DNA of 64,000 bases from Nakamurella sp. PAMC28650 (GTDB lineage: Bacteria; Actinomycetota; Actinomycetes; Mycobacteriales; Nakamurellaceae): positions 2,480,001 to 2,544,000 of the forward strand of contig NZ_CP060298.1 in NCBI RefSeq assembly GCF_014303395.1, given 5' to 3'. Positions 17,937-26,956 of this stretch are shown here, one piece after another. The first letter of the stretch is position 1. Every line of letters starts with the position of its first letter. Under the pieces are notes generated by a model. That model was not told where the DNA came from, searched no databases, and worked only from the letters and a program-made list of their open reading frames with translations. The position numbers and the translations under genes are program-made.

Positions 17937-18920
17937 TCAGCGCACCGGCTTCTGGGCGGCGCGGAGCAACCCGGCGGCGGTCGCGGCGATGCCGGCGGGC
18001 AGCGTGGTCAGCAGCCGGCGGTCGATCTGCGGCCAGACGACCGACCGGAACCGCAGGTCCCGCACCTGGAACTGGGCGTTCGCCGAGCTTCCCAGCACCA
18101 CCGGGGGCGGTCGCTTGCACACCTGTCGGCAGGTCGCGATCAGGCTCGCGATGGTGGTGCCCTGTTGCGAGGCGAGCAGTTTGACGATCGGGGTACCCAC
18201 GGGATGGCCCGCCGGTTGCCGGAGGCGGAGCATGTCGGCGATCATCGCCGCGCAGTCGTCGACGTAGAGGTAGTCGCGGATGGTGTCGAGGGAGACGTAG
18301 ATCGAGATCGGCTGCCGGGTGATGCTGCCACGGCACAGCGCGCTGATCAGGCCCTGCGCCTTCGCGGGGTTCTGCCCCGGACCGTAGAGGTTGGCGATCC
18401 GGCCGATCTGGACGGTGTCGCCGGTGCGTTGCGCGTACTCCAGCAGGGCATCCTCGGCGGCCAGCTTGGCCCGGCCGTAGTCGGAGATGGGTGCGGCCGG
18501 GTCGAGTTCGGACTGGGGACCGTCGCCGGCTCCGGCGTACAGCCCGCCGGCGGAGGACGCCAGGAAGAAGGTGCCGCGACCGGTGATCCTGGGCCGCCGC
18601 GCCAGCCGGTCCAGGAAGGCGGAGAGCGTGGCGACCTCGCGGGCCAGGTCGGAGGCGGAGGTCCCGGTGACACCGGCACCGGCGGCCCACACCACCTGCG
18701 ACGGGAGGTCGAGCCGATCGGCCGCTGCGGTCAGCCGGTCCAGGCCCCGGTCGAGGTCGTCGGCGGTGGAGGGACCCGTCCACGAGATCTGTTGCGCCAG
18801 CACCGGTCCGGCCCCTGCGCGTCGGAGCGTGCCGGTCACGGCGCTACCGAGCAGGCCGCCGGCACCGACCACCCAGGTGGCGCTCTGACCGGCTTCCGCG
18901 GCGGGAGCTTGATGGATCAC
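17937..18920 (-). CDS. NAD-dependent epimerase/dehydratase family protein
   Basis: 327-residue SDR-superfamily protein likely acting on a nucleotide-sugar. The Rossmann loop WVVGAGGLLGSAVTG is at residues 16-30, a Ser-rich strand FFLASSAGGLYAG carries the catalytic Ser, and Tyr-x3-Lys is in ISDYGRAKLAAED. RDYLYVDDCAAM resembles the substrate-side motif of nucleotide-sugar epimerases. The C-terminus ends in a helical segment rich in Ala. It starts at GTG overlapping the upstream GtrB-like stop (GTGA) and ends 5 bases before the next membrane gene. It may supply the sugar used by that transferase, which is inference. Confidence 0.83.
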   Translation of the reverse strand: MIHQAPAAEAGQSATWVVGAGGLLGSAVTGTLRRAGAGPVLAQQISWTGPSTADDLDRGLDRLTAAADRLDLPSQVVWAAGAGVTGTSASDLAREVATLSAFLDRLARRPRITGRGTFFLASSAGGLYAGAGDGPQSELDPAAPISDYGRAKLAAEDALLEYAQRTGDTVQIGRIANLYGPGQNPAKAQGLISALCRGSITRQPISIYVSLDTIRDYLYVDDCAAMIADMLRLRQPAGHPVGTPIVKLLASQQGTTIASLIATCRQVCKRPPPVVLGSSANAQFQVRDLRFRSVVWPQIDRRLLTTLPAGIAATAAGLLRAAQKPVR

Positions 18921-20035
18921 GGAACCGGGTGCGAGCTGTCGTTCCCGACCGTCGAGCGTAGCGCCCGCTCGCCGGCCGCGGGCTCGTCCGGTCTGCGGCT
19001 CCTCGTCGCGGGGCTCCCGGGCGAGGTGTCGACCGGTCGGCCGAGCGGCCCACTCTGCGGATCGCTGACGATCAGGTACAGGGGGCGACCCATGGCCATC
19101 TTCACCGCGACGCCGACGTACTCGGCGATCACCCCCAACGAGAACAGGATGGCACCGCTGCAGACCAGCAACACGACCATCAGCGAGGGCCAGCCCGGCG
19201 GCAGGTCGACCTTCCAGAACAACGAGGACGCGATGAAGTACACCGCCAGCAGCAGACCGCCCACGGCGACCACCAGCCCGAGCAGGCTGACCAGCCGCAG
19301 CGCCCTTGTCCCGCTGGAGAGCACCATTCGCCAGAAGTGCGAGAACAGCGTCCGCACCGAGTAGCCGGACGGCCGCCCGCCCTCGTCGCGTAGTTCCACC
19401 GGGCAGGTGGTGACCTTCTGGGCCACCCAGCTCAGCGCCACGTCGAGGTAGACGCCGGCCCCGGCGTAGGCGGCGACGCTACGGCCGACCTCGCCCAGCA
19501 CCAGCCGCAGGCTCTGGTACTCGGTGGCGTCGGTACCGCTCGTCGAGAGTCGCAGCAGTCGTTTCGACATCCGGGACCCGATGTTGCGCAGCACGCCGTG
19601 CGGCGGACGATTGGTCGGCCGCGCGTACACCACGTCGGCCCTGGCCGCCATCGCGACGTCGAGCATGGCCGGGATCGACGCAGGGTCGTGCTGGCCGTCC
19701 TCGTCCATGGTGACGATCCAGTCGCCGCCGGACGAGGCCATGCCGGCCAGCGTGGCCGGGTGCTGCCCGAAGTTGCGGCTGAGCCAGAGCGGCCGCACGA
19801 CGTCGTACCTCTCGGCCAGATCCCGCAGGACGGCCGCTGATCCGTCCGGACCGTTGTCGTGGACCAGCAGGATCTCGGTGACGCGGAGCCGATGACCGTC
19901 CGGGCTCAGGACGTCCTGCATCAGGGGTTCCAGCTCGGTCAGCAGTGCGGCCAGGGTGCGTTCGCCCTGGTAGACCGGGATCACCACCGAGATCGAATGC
20001 GGGCGTCTCGCGCCGCCCTCGCCAATGGAATCCAT
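18917..20035 (-). CDS. Polyprenyl-phosphate glycosyltransferase (GtrB/ArnC-like)
   Basis: 372-residue GT2 enzyme of the dolichol-phosphate-mannose-synthase type. Cytoplasmic catalytic part: ISVVIPVYQGERTLAALL, ILLVHDNGPDGS, ATLAGMASSGGDWIVTMDED with the metal-binding DED, and QHDPASIP. Two membrane helices follow at about residues 245-270 and 285-310, as in GtrB/ArnC enzymes that load a sugar onto undecaprenyl phosphate. The last 55 residues are polar and Arg/Pro-rich. ATG 20035 is chosen; a nearby ATG at 20039 is out of frame. First gene of a four-gene minus-strand operon with the epimerase and both GT-C-like proteins. Confidence 0.9.
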   Translation of the reverse strand: MDSIGEGGARRPHSISVVIPVYQGERTLAALLTELEPLMQDVLSPDGHRLRVTEILLVHDNGPDGSAAVLRDLAERYDVVRPLWLSRNFGQHPATLAGMASSGGDWIVTMDEDGQHDPASIPAMLDVAMAARADVVYARPTNRPPHGVLRNIGSRMSKRLLRLSTSGTDATEYQSLRLVLGEVGRSVAAYAGAGVYLDVALSWVAQKVTTCPVELRDEGGRPSGYSVRTLFSHFWRMVLSSGTRALRLVSLLGLVVAVGGLLLAVYFIASSLFWKVDLPPGWPSLMVVLLVCSGAILFSLGVIAEYVGVAVKMAMGRPLYLIVSDPQSGPLGRPVDTSPGSPATRSRRPDEPAAGERALRSTVGNDSSHPVP

Positions 20036-20285
20036 CCATGCACCGTACCCAAGCCTCCGGCCCCCGGGACCACCGCCGGATCGGTGTCCCCGATCCGGTG
20101 ATGTGGCTCTCCATCGTCGGCAGGGTGATCCGTGAGCGCCGGAAGGGCCTGACGAACCTGCAGACGGGGTACCCCTGGGGCAGGCCCGATGTTCGGGACG
20201 ACGGCCGGTCGCCCCGTATCATCCTGCGGGAGCAGTCCCGGGTGGAGCAGATCGAGCCGGGTCACGAGCAGGGGAGAGAACCGAG

Positions 20286-21365
20286 ATGGAAGACGGCCGT
20301 GACGTCGATGCGGTGGTGCTGGTCGGGGGGCAGGGCACGCGGTTGCGGCCGCTGACGCTCTCGGCGCCGAAGCCGATGCTGCCGACCGCCGGGGTGCCGT
20401 TCCTCGAGCACCTGCTGTCCCGGATCCGCGAAGCCGGCATCCGCCACGTCGTGCTCGGCACGTCCTACCGGGCCGAGACCTTCAGCGAGTACTTCGGCGA
20501 CGGAAGCGCTTTCGGGCTCGAGATCGAGTACGTGGTGGAGGACCAGCCGCTGGGGACTGGCGGCGCCATCCGCAACGTGTTCGACAAGCTGCGGGCGCCG
20601 GACGTGATGGTGTTCAACGGCGACATCCTGTCCGGGGTCGATCTGCGCAACCTGCTCGCCACCCATCGGGACAGTTCCGCCGACGTCACCCTCCACCTGG
20701 TCAAGGTGCCCGATCCGCGCGCGTTCGGATGCGTGCCGACCGACGGATCGGGCCGGGTGCAGGCCTTCCTGGAGAAGACCGACGACCCGCCGACCGATCA
20801 GATCAACGCGGGCTGCTACGTCTTCCGGCGTGAGGTGATCGAGGGCATCGCGGCCGACACCGTCGTCTCCGTCGAGCGCGAGACCTTCCCGGGCCTGCTC
20901 GCCTCCGGTGCGAAGGTGGTCGGACACGTCGACACCAGCTACTGGCTGGATCTGGGCACGCCCCTGGCGTTCGTCAAGGGTTCGGCCGATCTGGTACGCG
21001 GGTTGGCGCCGACCGCGGCGCTGCCGCAGCCGCCGGCCGAATTCCTCGCGCTGGATGGTGCGTCGATCGCCGACGGCGCGCTGATCACCGGGGGCAGCAC
21101 GCTCGGCCGGGGGGTCCAGATCGCCACCGGTGCGACCGTCGACGGGTCGATCGTCTTCGACCGGGCCTCGATCGGCGCCGGGTCCCAGGTGGCCAGATCA
21201 GTGGTCGGCCACGGCGCGGTGATCGGGGCGGGGGTCGTCATCAACGACGCGGTCATCGGGGACGACGCCGTCATCGGGGACGGGTGTGAACTGCTCGCCG
21301 GCGTCCGGGTCTGGCCCGGCGTGACTCTTCCGGCCGGCGCGATCAGGTTCTCCGCACCTTCCTGA
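20286..21365 (+). CDS. manB: Mannose-1-phosphate guanylyltransferase (GDP-mannose pyrophosphorylase)
   Basis: Forms GDP-mannose from mannose-1-phosphate and GTP. VVLVGGQGTRLRPLTLSAPK is the nucleotidyltransferase signature; VFNGDILSGVD has the metal Asp, and FLEKTDDPPTDQINAGCYVF and YWLDLGTPLAFVKG complete the active site. From about residue 245 the protein carries a left-handed beta-helix of hexapeptide repeats (for example GAVIGAGVVINDAVIGDDAV). 359 aa, as for the mycobacterial Rv3264c protein, which is also called manB. A good GGGAGAG site precedes ATG 20286. Its last 23 bases overlap the convergent NUDIX gene. It supplies GDP-mannose to the gmd genes and mannosyltransferases. Confidence 0.94.
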   Translation: MEDGRDVDAVVLVGGQGTRLRPLTLSAPKPMLPTAGVPFLEHLLSRIREAGIRHVVLGTSYRAETFSEYFGDGSAFGLEIEYVVEDQPLGTGGAIRNVFDKLRAPDVMVFNGDILSGVDLRNLLATHRDSSADVTLHLVKVPDPRAFGCVPTDGSGRVQAFLEKTDDPPTDQINAGCYVFRREVIEGIAADTVVSVERETFPGLLASGAKVVGHVDTSYWLDLGTPLAFVKGSADLVRGLAPTAALPQPPAEFLALDGASIADGALITGGSTLGRGVQIATGATVDGSIVFDRASIGAGSQVARSVVGHGAVIGAGVVINDAVIGDDAVIGDGCELLAGVRVWPGVTLPAGAIRFSAPS

Positions 21366-21954
21366 TTTCTGTCGGCGATTTCGGTCCCTCGGCAGGGGCC
21401 ATACCCCTCGGAAGGGACCGAATCAGGTCGTGCAGGCTCTCGTCGGTGTCCGCCGGGAGGGCGTCGATCGGGAAGAAGCGCAGGTCGAGGGACTCCGGCG
21501 AGATCACCGCCACGGCGTCCGCCGGCGCGATCACCGCGAACTGCACGTCGAAATGGCGGTTGGGAACCCCGAGCGAGCACGTGATCGGGTGCACGTCGAG
21601 GTGGATCGGGTCCGGCAGAACCCGCAGCCCGTCGATCCCGGACTCCTCGGTGGCCTCCCGCAGCGCCGCACCGGCCATGGTCAGGTCCTGCTCCTCGCAG
21701 TGGCCGCCGAGCTGCAGCCATCGCCCGACCCTCGGGTGCAGTGTCAGCAGCGTCGACCGCCGGTCGGCCGACATCACCAGTGCGCTGGCCGTCAGGTGGC
21801 CGGCCTCGCAGGACCTGCGGGTGGCATCGGGCCGGGCGGCCAGGAAACCGAGGAAGGCCTCGCGCAGCGCGGACTGCCCGGCGTCCGGCGCCGACCACCC
21901 CGCGAGGAGCTCGATGGCATCGCGATGCAACGCGGCGTGCGGCGCGTTGGTCAT
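21343..21954 (-). CDS. NUDIX hydrolase
   Basis: 203-residue hydrolase of nucleoside-diphosphate-linked compounds. The NUDIX helix REATEESGI is clear. The glycine loop before it, GGHCEEQDLTMAGAALRE, is one residue longer than the strict consensus, as seen in a GGHC-type subgroup. RHFDVQFAVIAPAD follows. Its substrate cannot be inferred. The gene is next to fbiB on the same strand (16 bases between them), so it may be transcribed with the F420 genes. Its end overlaps the convergent guanylyltransferase gene. ATG 21954 is the start. Confidence 0.87.
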   Translation of the reverse strand: MTNAPHAALHRDAIELLAGWSAPDAGQSALREAFLGFLAARPDATRRSCEAGHLTASALVMSADRRSTLLTLHPRVGRWLQLGGHCEEQDLTMAGAALREATEESGIDGLRVLPDPIHLDVHPITCSLGVPNRHFDVQFAVIAPADAVAVISPESLDLRFFPIDALPADTDESLHDLIRSLPRGMAPAEGPKSPTEIRKVRRT

Positions 21955-21970
21955 CTGGGCACCAGCGCGG

Positions 21971-23401
21971 TCATCTGATCAGCATCCCGTCGGCCGGATC
22001 GAACGGTGGCCGTGCCGAAAGACTCTCGTGCGGATGGCCGATCCCGATGGCGCCCAATGGTTCCCAGTCCTCCGGCAGAGACAGCACGGACCTCACCACC
22101 ACCGGCGCGAAGATGGTCGAGGAGATCCAGGCCGACCCGATGCCCTCGGCGGCCAGGGCCACCAGCAGCGCCTGGACCGCGGCGCCGCCGGCCACCGTGA
22201 ACATGGTGCGTTCCGCCTGGCGCCGCCGGTCGTCCGGGTAGTCGTGCCGGCCCTCTCCCGTGACGAACGGGATGACGACCTCCGTCGCCTCGTTCAGGAT
22301 CTGGCCCCGGGCGGTGCGGCGTGCGATGCGCTCGTCGTCCCACCCGTCGCCGGCGAGGTCGGACTCCCACTGCGCGGCCATGGCCTGCAACAGGGCCTGA
22401 CGGTGCTCGCGGACCAGGACGAACCGCACCGGCCGGGTGTGGTGCGGGGCCGGAGCGGTGAGCGCGATCCCGATGCACCGCGCCAGGACCGCGTCGTCGA
22501 CCCTCTCGCCGGTGAACTGCCGAACGGTCCGGCGGAGCAGCACGGCCTCCTTCCGGCCCTGCGCGATGGACAGGTCGGTCCCGAGCCGGAAGAGGTCCTC
22601 CTCGTAGGGGCGCAGCAGCGCCGCGGCGAGATGATCGGAAGGGGCGGGTCCGTCTTCGGGTACCCCCGGCGCATCCAGTCCGCGGATCACCGCCACCGGG
22701 ACGCCGGCCAGCTTGCCCTTGACCAGGTCACCGGCCGCGGCGATCTCGTCGCCGAGCCCGACCTGCGTCACGACCAACTCGTTGCCGAAATCGTCCACCC
22801 CGCCGCGATGGTCCTCCAGCACACGTACCCCGGCGGCCCCGATGGCCACGTCGGTGACGCCGTTGCGCCAGGCCCGGCCCTGCGTGTCGGTGATGACCAC
22901 GCCGATCCGTCGTCCGCGTGCGGCGAATTCCCGGACGAGCCCGGCGGCGGAAGCGTCCGGGTCCTCCGGGAGCAGGGCGATCTCGTCGAGCCGGACGTTC
23001 GAGGCGTCGACGCCGGCCGCCGCGGCGATGATGCCCAGCCGGTTCTCCACGATCTTGGTCCGGCCCATCTGGGCCACCAGACGCACGGTCTCGGTATCGA
23101 TCAGATGCCGGCGGAATTCCTCGCGGGCTCCCGGGTCGGTCGGGGACCTGACCAATCGGCCCTCGGTCTTGGACACCGCCTTGGACGTCACCACCAGTAC
23201 ATCCCCGTCGACGATCCAGGGAGCGGCAGCGGCGATGGCTCCGGCCAGGTCGTCGCCGGGACGGAATTCCGGTAGCCCGGTGACCGCCAGCACCTGCAAC
23301 CCGTGCGGCGCAGCCGGACGGCCGTCGGGAATGACGCCGCTCGGTACGTCGGTGATGGGTGCTTTCCCCACGGGTCCTTCCTCCATGGGAACGTTCGTCA
23401 T
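21971..23401 (-). CDS. fbiB: Coenzyme F420:L-glutamate ligase with FMN-reductase domain (FbiB)
   Basis: Two-domain F420 enzyme, 476 aa. Residues 30-260 form the CofE-like gamma-glutamyl ligase ([50 protein letters not shown]). Residues 275-476 form the nitroreductase-like domain ([44 protein letters not shown]) that in actinobacteria reduces dehydro-F420. ATG 23401 overlaps the fbiA stop by ATGA, showing coupling. The long upstream frame past 23401 is antisense to nothing useful and lies inside fbiA, so it is excluded. Cytoplasmic; final steps of F420 synthesis. Confidence 0.96.
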   Translation of the reverse strand: MTNVPMEEGPVGKAPITDVPSGVIPDGRPAAPHGLQVLAVTGLPEFRPGDDLAGAIAAAAPWIVDGDVLVVTSKAVSKTEGRLVRSPTDPGAREEFRRHLIDTETVRLVAQMGRTKIVENRLGIIAAAAGVDASNVRLDEIALLPEDPDASAAGLVREFAARGRRIGVVITDTQGRAWRNGVTDVAIGAAGVRVLEDHRGGVDDFGNELVVTQVGLGDEIAAAGDLVKGKLAGVPVAVIRGLDAPGVPEDGPAPSDHLAAALLRPYEEDLFRLGTDLSIAQGRKEAVLLRRTVRQFTGERVDDAVLARCIGIALTAPAPHHTRPVRFVLVREHRQALLQAMAAQWESDLAGDGWDDERIARRTARGQILNEATEVVIPFVTGEGRHDYPDDRRRQAERTMFTVAGGAAVQALLVALAAEGIGSAWISSTIFAPVVVRSVLSLPEDWEPLGAIGIGHPHESLSARPPFDPADGMLIR

Positions 23402-24426
23402 CTGGTCAGTTCCAGGCAGGCCGCCACCATGGCGGCGGTCGCGGTGGGATCCGTCATCAGCAGGGGGGCCTCGGCGACCCGGACGCCCGGGATGGTCACC
23501 GATTCGCCGGGGGCCACCAGGAATGCGTCGAGCAGGCCCCCTTCGGTGCGCGAGCCGTAGTGTCGCCCGACGCCCTGCGCCGAGACCTCCACCCCGATCG
23601 CCGTCAGGCAGGCATCGGCGTGACCGCGCAACGGCTTGCCGGCGATCAGCGGCGAGACCCCCACCACCGGCGCGGAAGCGGCCACGACGGCCTGACGGAT
23701 GCCGGGGATCGCCAGGATCGGCGCGATCGACACGACGGGGTTGGAAGGTGCGATCAGCACCAGGTCGGCCTCGGCGATCGCCTCGAGCACGCCCGCGGCC
23801 GGTGCTGCCTCGTCGGCGCCGATGAACACGAAAGCCCTGGCGGGCAGAGCGGCCCGGTAGCGCGTCCACCACTCCTGGAAGTGCAGGGCCACATCAGGGG
23901 CCTCGGTGCCGTCCTCCGGCCGATCTGGAACCCACGCGGGATCGGCGACCACCACATGGGTCTCGACCCGCTGGTCGGACATCGGCAGGAGGGTGACGCC
24001 GGGTCGCCACTTCGCCGAGAGGGCGGCCGTGACCGCCGACAGTGGGTACCCGGCGTCGAGCATCCGGGTGCGCACGAGATGCGAGGCGATGTCCTTGTCC
24101 CCCAGTGCGAACCAGGGGGCTTCGGCGCCGTAGGAGGCGAGTTCGGCCGCTGCGGTGAAGGTTTCGTCCTGACGACCCCACCCGCGCTCGGTGTCGGCGA
24201 CACCCGAGAGGGTGTAGAGACAGGAGTCCAGGTCGGGACAGATCTGCAGTCCGTGCAACCGGATGTCGTCCCCGGTGTTGACGATCGCCGTCACCGAGTC
24301 CGGGGTGTCGGCCGGATCCCCGGCGCCCTGGGGCCGGTCGCCGGTCGGGTCCCAGCCCAGGAAAGCCTTGACCCCCAGCAGGAACCTGGCCCCCCCGACG
24401 CCGCCGGACAGCACAGTGATCTTCAC
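23398..24426 (-). CDS. fbiA: Phosphoenolpyruvate/2-phospho-L-lactate transferase (FbiA/CofD)
   Basis: Transfers the phosphoenolpyruvyl moiety (in actinobacteria) onto the deazaflavin Fo to form dehydro-F420-0. 342 aa. Family signature: [14 protein letters not shown] at the N-terminus, [20 protein letters not shown] (Fo-binding loop), [20 protein letters not shown] and [20 protein letters not shown]. It starts at GTG 24426 (KITVLSGG). It is first in the pair with fbiB. Together with whiB2 and the guanylyltransferase nearby, the order matches mycobacteria, except that an M50 peptidase is inserted before whiB2. Confidence 0.96.
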   Translation of the reverse strand: MKITVLSGGVGGARFLLGVKAFLGWDPTGDRPQGAGDPADTPDSVTAIVNTGDDIRLHGLQICPDLDSCLYTLSGVADTERGWGRQDETFTAAAELASYGAEAPWFALGDKDIASHLVRTRMLDAGYPLSAVTAALSAKWRPGVTLLPMSDQRVETHVVVADPAWVPDRPEDGTEAPDVALHFQEWWTRYRAALPARAFVFIGADEAAPAAGVLEAIAEADLVLIAPSNPVVSIAPILAIPGIRQAVVAASAPVVGVSPLIAGKPLRGHADACLTAIGVEVSAQGVGRHYGSRTEGGLLDAFLVAPGESVTIPGVRVAEAPLLMTDPTATAAMVAACLELTR

Positions 24427-24480
24427 GCCAGAGATCCTGCCACGCCCGCCGGACCTCGGACGCCGAGTGGCCGGGGTGCG

Positions 24481-25269
24481 TCAGGTGCGCCAGAACTGGA
24501 AGTGGCCCGCGCCGATCCCGGCGGCGTAGGAGGTGGTGGCGCCCCCGAGGGAATCCATCAGGTCGTACGCGGGCCGGAACAGGTATGTGCTGGCGCCGGG
24601 GATGGAGAAGAGGATGACGAAGAGCACCAGCGGCGCCCAGCCCCGGATGGAGGCGATCGAACGCTGGGTGGCGGCCGACAGGTAGGGCGCGATGATGCCG
24701 AAGCCGTCGAAACCCGGGATGGGCAGGATGTTGAGGACCGCGGTGACGAACTGCAGCAGCGCCAGGAAGGCCAACGCCTGGTACAGACCGTTCGGCGTGA
24801 ATACCCCGTTCGTGTACTCCCGGGGGAGTGAATCGACGACGTAGACGAGCACGATTCCGATGAGCAGGTTCGTCGCCGGCCCCGCGAAGGAGACCAGGCT
24901 GGACCACCACCGGGTCCGCAGGCGGTGGTTCTCGATGAGCACGGCACCGCCGGGCAGCGGGATGCCGCCGACCGCGAGGATCACCACCGGGATGACGATG
25001 CTGTAGGCCGCATTCACATAGCGAAGTGGGTTCAGTGTGAGGTAACCCCTTGCGCGAACGCTGATGTCGCCTCCCGCGAGGGCGACGGCGGCGTGCGCGA
25101 ACTCGTGGAAGCAGAGCGTGATCACCCAGCCCGCCAGCACCACGAGGAAGATCCAGACGCCCACCGGTGTGGCGTTCGTCCAGGCCGCGTACCCGGCGAG
25201 GACGGCGACGGCCACCAATCCGGGGAACACCCATCTGCCAGCCGACTGCTTACTCAGAGATCCCGTCAT
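24481..25269 (-). CDS. Site-2-protease family (M50) membrane metalloprotease
   Basis: 262-residue intramembrane zinc peptidase. The zinc motif HEFAH (HExxH) lies in VITLCFHEFAHAAVALAGGD near residue 55, and the third-ligand region is in LNILPIPGFDGFG, an NxxPxxGxDG variant. About six hydrophobic helices. No PDZ domain is present, so it belongs to the compact group of unknown substrate. The start at ATG 25269 gives an N-terminal cytoplasmic tail of 13 residues. It lies 54 bases upstream of fbiA on the same strand and may be transcribed with it; a functional tie to F420 is not evident. Confidence 0.9.
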   Translation of the reverse strand: MTGSLSKQSAGRWVFPGLVAVAVLAGYAAWTNATPVGVWIFLVVLAGWVITLCFHEFAHAAVALAGGDISVRARGYLTLNPLRYVNAAYSIVIPVVILAVGGIPLPGGAVLIENHRLRTRWWSSLVSFAGPATNLLIGIVLVYVVDSLPREYTNGVFTPNGLYQALAFLALLQFVTAVLNILPIPGFDGFGIIAPYLSAATQRSIASIRGWAPLVLFVILFSIPGASTYLFRPAYDLMDSLGGATTSYAAGIGAGHFQFWRT

Positions 25270-25315
25270 GTCACCAGTGTGCGTCAGGAAAAATGCCTGA
25301 TAGCACGGGGAGCGC

Positions 25316-25345
25316 TTGACGGGACGCGGGACACACCTGTGTAAT
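25316..25345 (+). promoter_or_regulatory. Predicted sigma-70-type promoter for whiB2
   Basis: TTGACG (25316-25321) and TGTAAT (25340-25345) are separated by 18 bases and point toward whiB2, 144 bases downstream. The match is good for a high-GC organism. The long leader to GTG 25489 could hold further regulation. Confidence 0.6.
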
Positions 25346-25360
25346 CACATCGATGTGATT
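25343..25360. promoter_or_regulatory. 18-base perfect palindrome over the whiB2 -10 region (candidate operator)
   Basis: AATCACATCGATGTGATT is a perfect inverted repeat that begins inside the predicted -10 hexamer and covers the expected transcription start. This placement suits a repressor. Half-site TCACAT/ATGTGA recalls CRP/FNR-type half-sites but in the opposite arrangement, so the protein that binds is not known. Confidence 0.55.
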
Positions 25361-25488
25361 CGCTGGCGCTGGAAAGAACCGAAGCTCACCCGCTCACGCT
25401 GCAGCATCGAACGGCTCCTGTTGAACGGGAGCGAAAATCATTGCCCGGCTGCCTGTCCGGCGCCGAAACCGTGGAAAGGACTCGATTC

Positions 25489-25935
25489 GTGTCGAACCTG
25501 GGGGCTACCTCCACCCGTGAGGTCTTGATCGAATTCGGGTTGCGATCCGTCGCCTACCGCGCACCGGTGGACGACGCACCGCAGGAGTGGGACGCAGCCG
25601 GCGACGCCGTCCCGGAGTCCGTTCCGGCAGAGTCCGTTCCGGCGGTGTCCGTGCTCGGGGAGTCCGTGCCGGGCCTGCACAGCGTGCAGACGGGGACGGA
25701 TCTGCTGAACGGCGAGGAAGCCGACTGGCACGAGCGGGCGCTCTGTGCCCAGACCGACCCGGAAGCCTTCTTCCCGGAGAAGGGCGGATCCACCCGGGAG
25801 GCCAAGAAGATCTGCACCGGCTGCGAGGTGCGGTCCGAATGCCTGTCCTACGCGCTGGCCAACGACGAACGGTTCGGCATCTGGGGCGGGCTGAGCGAAC
25901 GCGAGCGCCGCCGTCTCAAGCGCAGTGTCGGCTGA
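25489..25935 (+). CDS. whiB2: WhiB-family iron-sulfur transcription factor (WhmD/WhiB2-like)
   Basis: 148-residue Wbl protein. The C-terminal half carries the four cluster cysteines: one in WHERALCAQTDPEAFFPEKG, two in KKICTGCEV and one in SECLSYAL. Then come GIWGGLSERERRRLKR, the Wbl turn and basic DNA-contact tail. WhmD/WhiB2 controls septation and division in mycobacteria and streptomycetes; the role here is inferred from sequence and synteny with fbiA. The N-terminal 85 residues contain a low-complexity SVPAESVPAVSV stretch. GTG 25489 is chosen because GGAAAGGA lies 10 bases upstream. Promoter and palindrome are annotated separately. Confidence 0.95.
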   Translation: MSNLGATSTREVLIEFGLRSVAYRAPVDDAPQEWDAAGDAVPESVPAESVPAVSVLGESVPGLHSVQTGTDLLNGEEADWHERALCAQTDPEAFFPEKGGSTREAKKICTGCEVRSECLSYALANDERFGIWGGLSERERRRLKRSVG

Positions 25936-25980
25936 ATGAGCTGTACCTGAAGCGCAGTAGCTGAACCTGGACGCCAGCTG

Positions 25981-26514
25981 TCAGCTTCCGGTCGGTGGCT
26001 CGATGTCTGGCTCGCCCAGCACCGCCGTCAGTTGCTCACCGAGCACCTCGGCCACCAGATCGCCCAGATCACCCGAATCGGCTGCCCTGACTTCCAGTGG
26101 GCGGCGGTAGACCACGACCCGCGCCTTCGTGGCGCGACCCCTGGCGTCCACTCCCGGGGGGGAGAACCTGGTCAGCGGGACACCTCCGTCCAGCACCACA
26201 TCTGACGACGCCACCACATCGCCCGTCGGGAGAGACGGCACCTCGTCGACGGCGAACTCGATGGAGGCCAGCTCGGTCGGCCACCGTTCCTCGAGATCGG
26301 CGACCGCCTCGAGGACGGCGTGATCGAACTGCTGGGCCCGCGTACGGGCGGCCGGCAGCTCGGCCGGGAGCAGCGGGGTGCGCAGGCCACGCCCGCGCCG
26401 ATCGCGCAGTACCCGCCGACGTCGCCGTCGCCCAACCGTGGTCGTGGACGCCGGTTTCGTCGCTGCCGACTGCCGCTCGATGTCAGGGGTCGAGTTCCCG
26501 CTGTGCTCCGCCAT
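25981..26514 (-). CDS. Zincin-like fold family protein (Rv3259-type), no zinc motif
   Basis: 177-residue protein equivalent to the gene between whiB2 and the DUF3499 gene in mycobacteria. The N-terminus has a basic stretch (VGRRRRRRVLRDRRGRG), followed by LRTPLLPAELPAARTRAQQF, ERWPTELASIEFAVDEVPSL and ARVVVYRRPLEVRA. The family is related to metallopeptidase-like proteins, yet the expected HExxH helix reads LVAEVLGEQL, without histidines. It is therefore unlikely to be a zinc peptidase. It runs opposite to whiB2 and converges with it. Function unknown. Confidence 0.78.
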   Translation of the reverse strand: MAEHSGNSTPDIERQSAATKPASTTTVGRRRRRRVLRDRRGRGLRTPLLPAELPAARTRAQQFDHAVLEAVADLEERWPTELASIEFAVDEVPSLPTGDVVASSDVVLDGGVPLTRFSPPGVDARGRATKARVVVYRRPLEVRAADSGDLGDLVAEVLGEQLTAVLGEPDIEPPTGS

Positions 26515-26605
26515 GAGAGGTCCAGTCTAGAAGTTCACCGGTACGTCAGACCTCGCACGGCGCGCCGTCGTGCGAGGGTGGCTTCGGAGAAGTTAGTGTC
26601 CGCGA

Positions 26606-26956
26606 GTGGTCAGATCGCGGCGGTGCTCGCGGACCGGGTGCACGGACCCGGCCGTTGCCACGCTGACCTATGCCTACGCCGATTCGACGGCCGTCGTCGG
26701 GCCGCTGGCCACTGCGGCAGAACCGCACTCCTACGACCTGTGCTCGGGGCACGCCGTCCATCTGACCGCGCCCCGAGGGTGGGAGGTCGTCCGCCCCGAC
26801 GCCGATTTCGATGACGACGTGCGCAGTTCGGACGATCTCGAGGCCTTGGCCGACGCCGTCCGGGAGGCCGGGCGGGTGGAGCGCGCCCACGAGCCGTCCC
26901 AGGTCACCACCGGTCGCCGCGGTCACCTGCGCGTGCTGCGCTTCCCGCCGGATTGA
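26606..26956 (+). CDS. DUF3499 protein (Rv3258c-type)
   Basis: 116-residue actinobacterial protein of unknown function. Cysteines in CSRTGCTDPAVATLTY and a Cys/His pair in YDLCSGHAVHL look like a small zinc-binding site. Then comes the conserved PRGWEVVR and an acidic segment. GTG 26606 is the only start in frame that keeps the first cysteines. It stands in its usual place beside the Rv3259-type gene; in mycobacteria a phosphomannomutase gene normally follows, but here the next gene is Trm112-like. Probably cytoplasmic. Confidence 0.85.
   Translation: MVRSRRCSRTGCTDPAVATLTYAYADSTAVVGPLATAAEPHSYDLCSGHAVHLTAPRGWEVVRPDADFDDDVRSSDDLEALADAVREAGRVERAHEPSQVTTGRRGHLRVLRFPPD

Noticed and set aside
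23359-24831. 490-residue plus-strand frame over fbiA
   Set aside because: Antisense to fbiA with unmistakable FbiA motifs on the minus strand.
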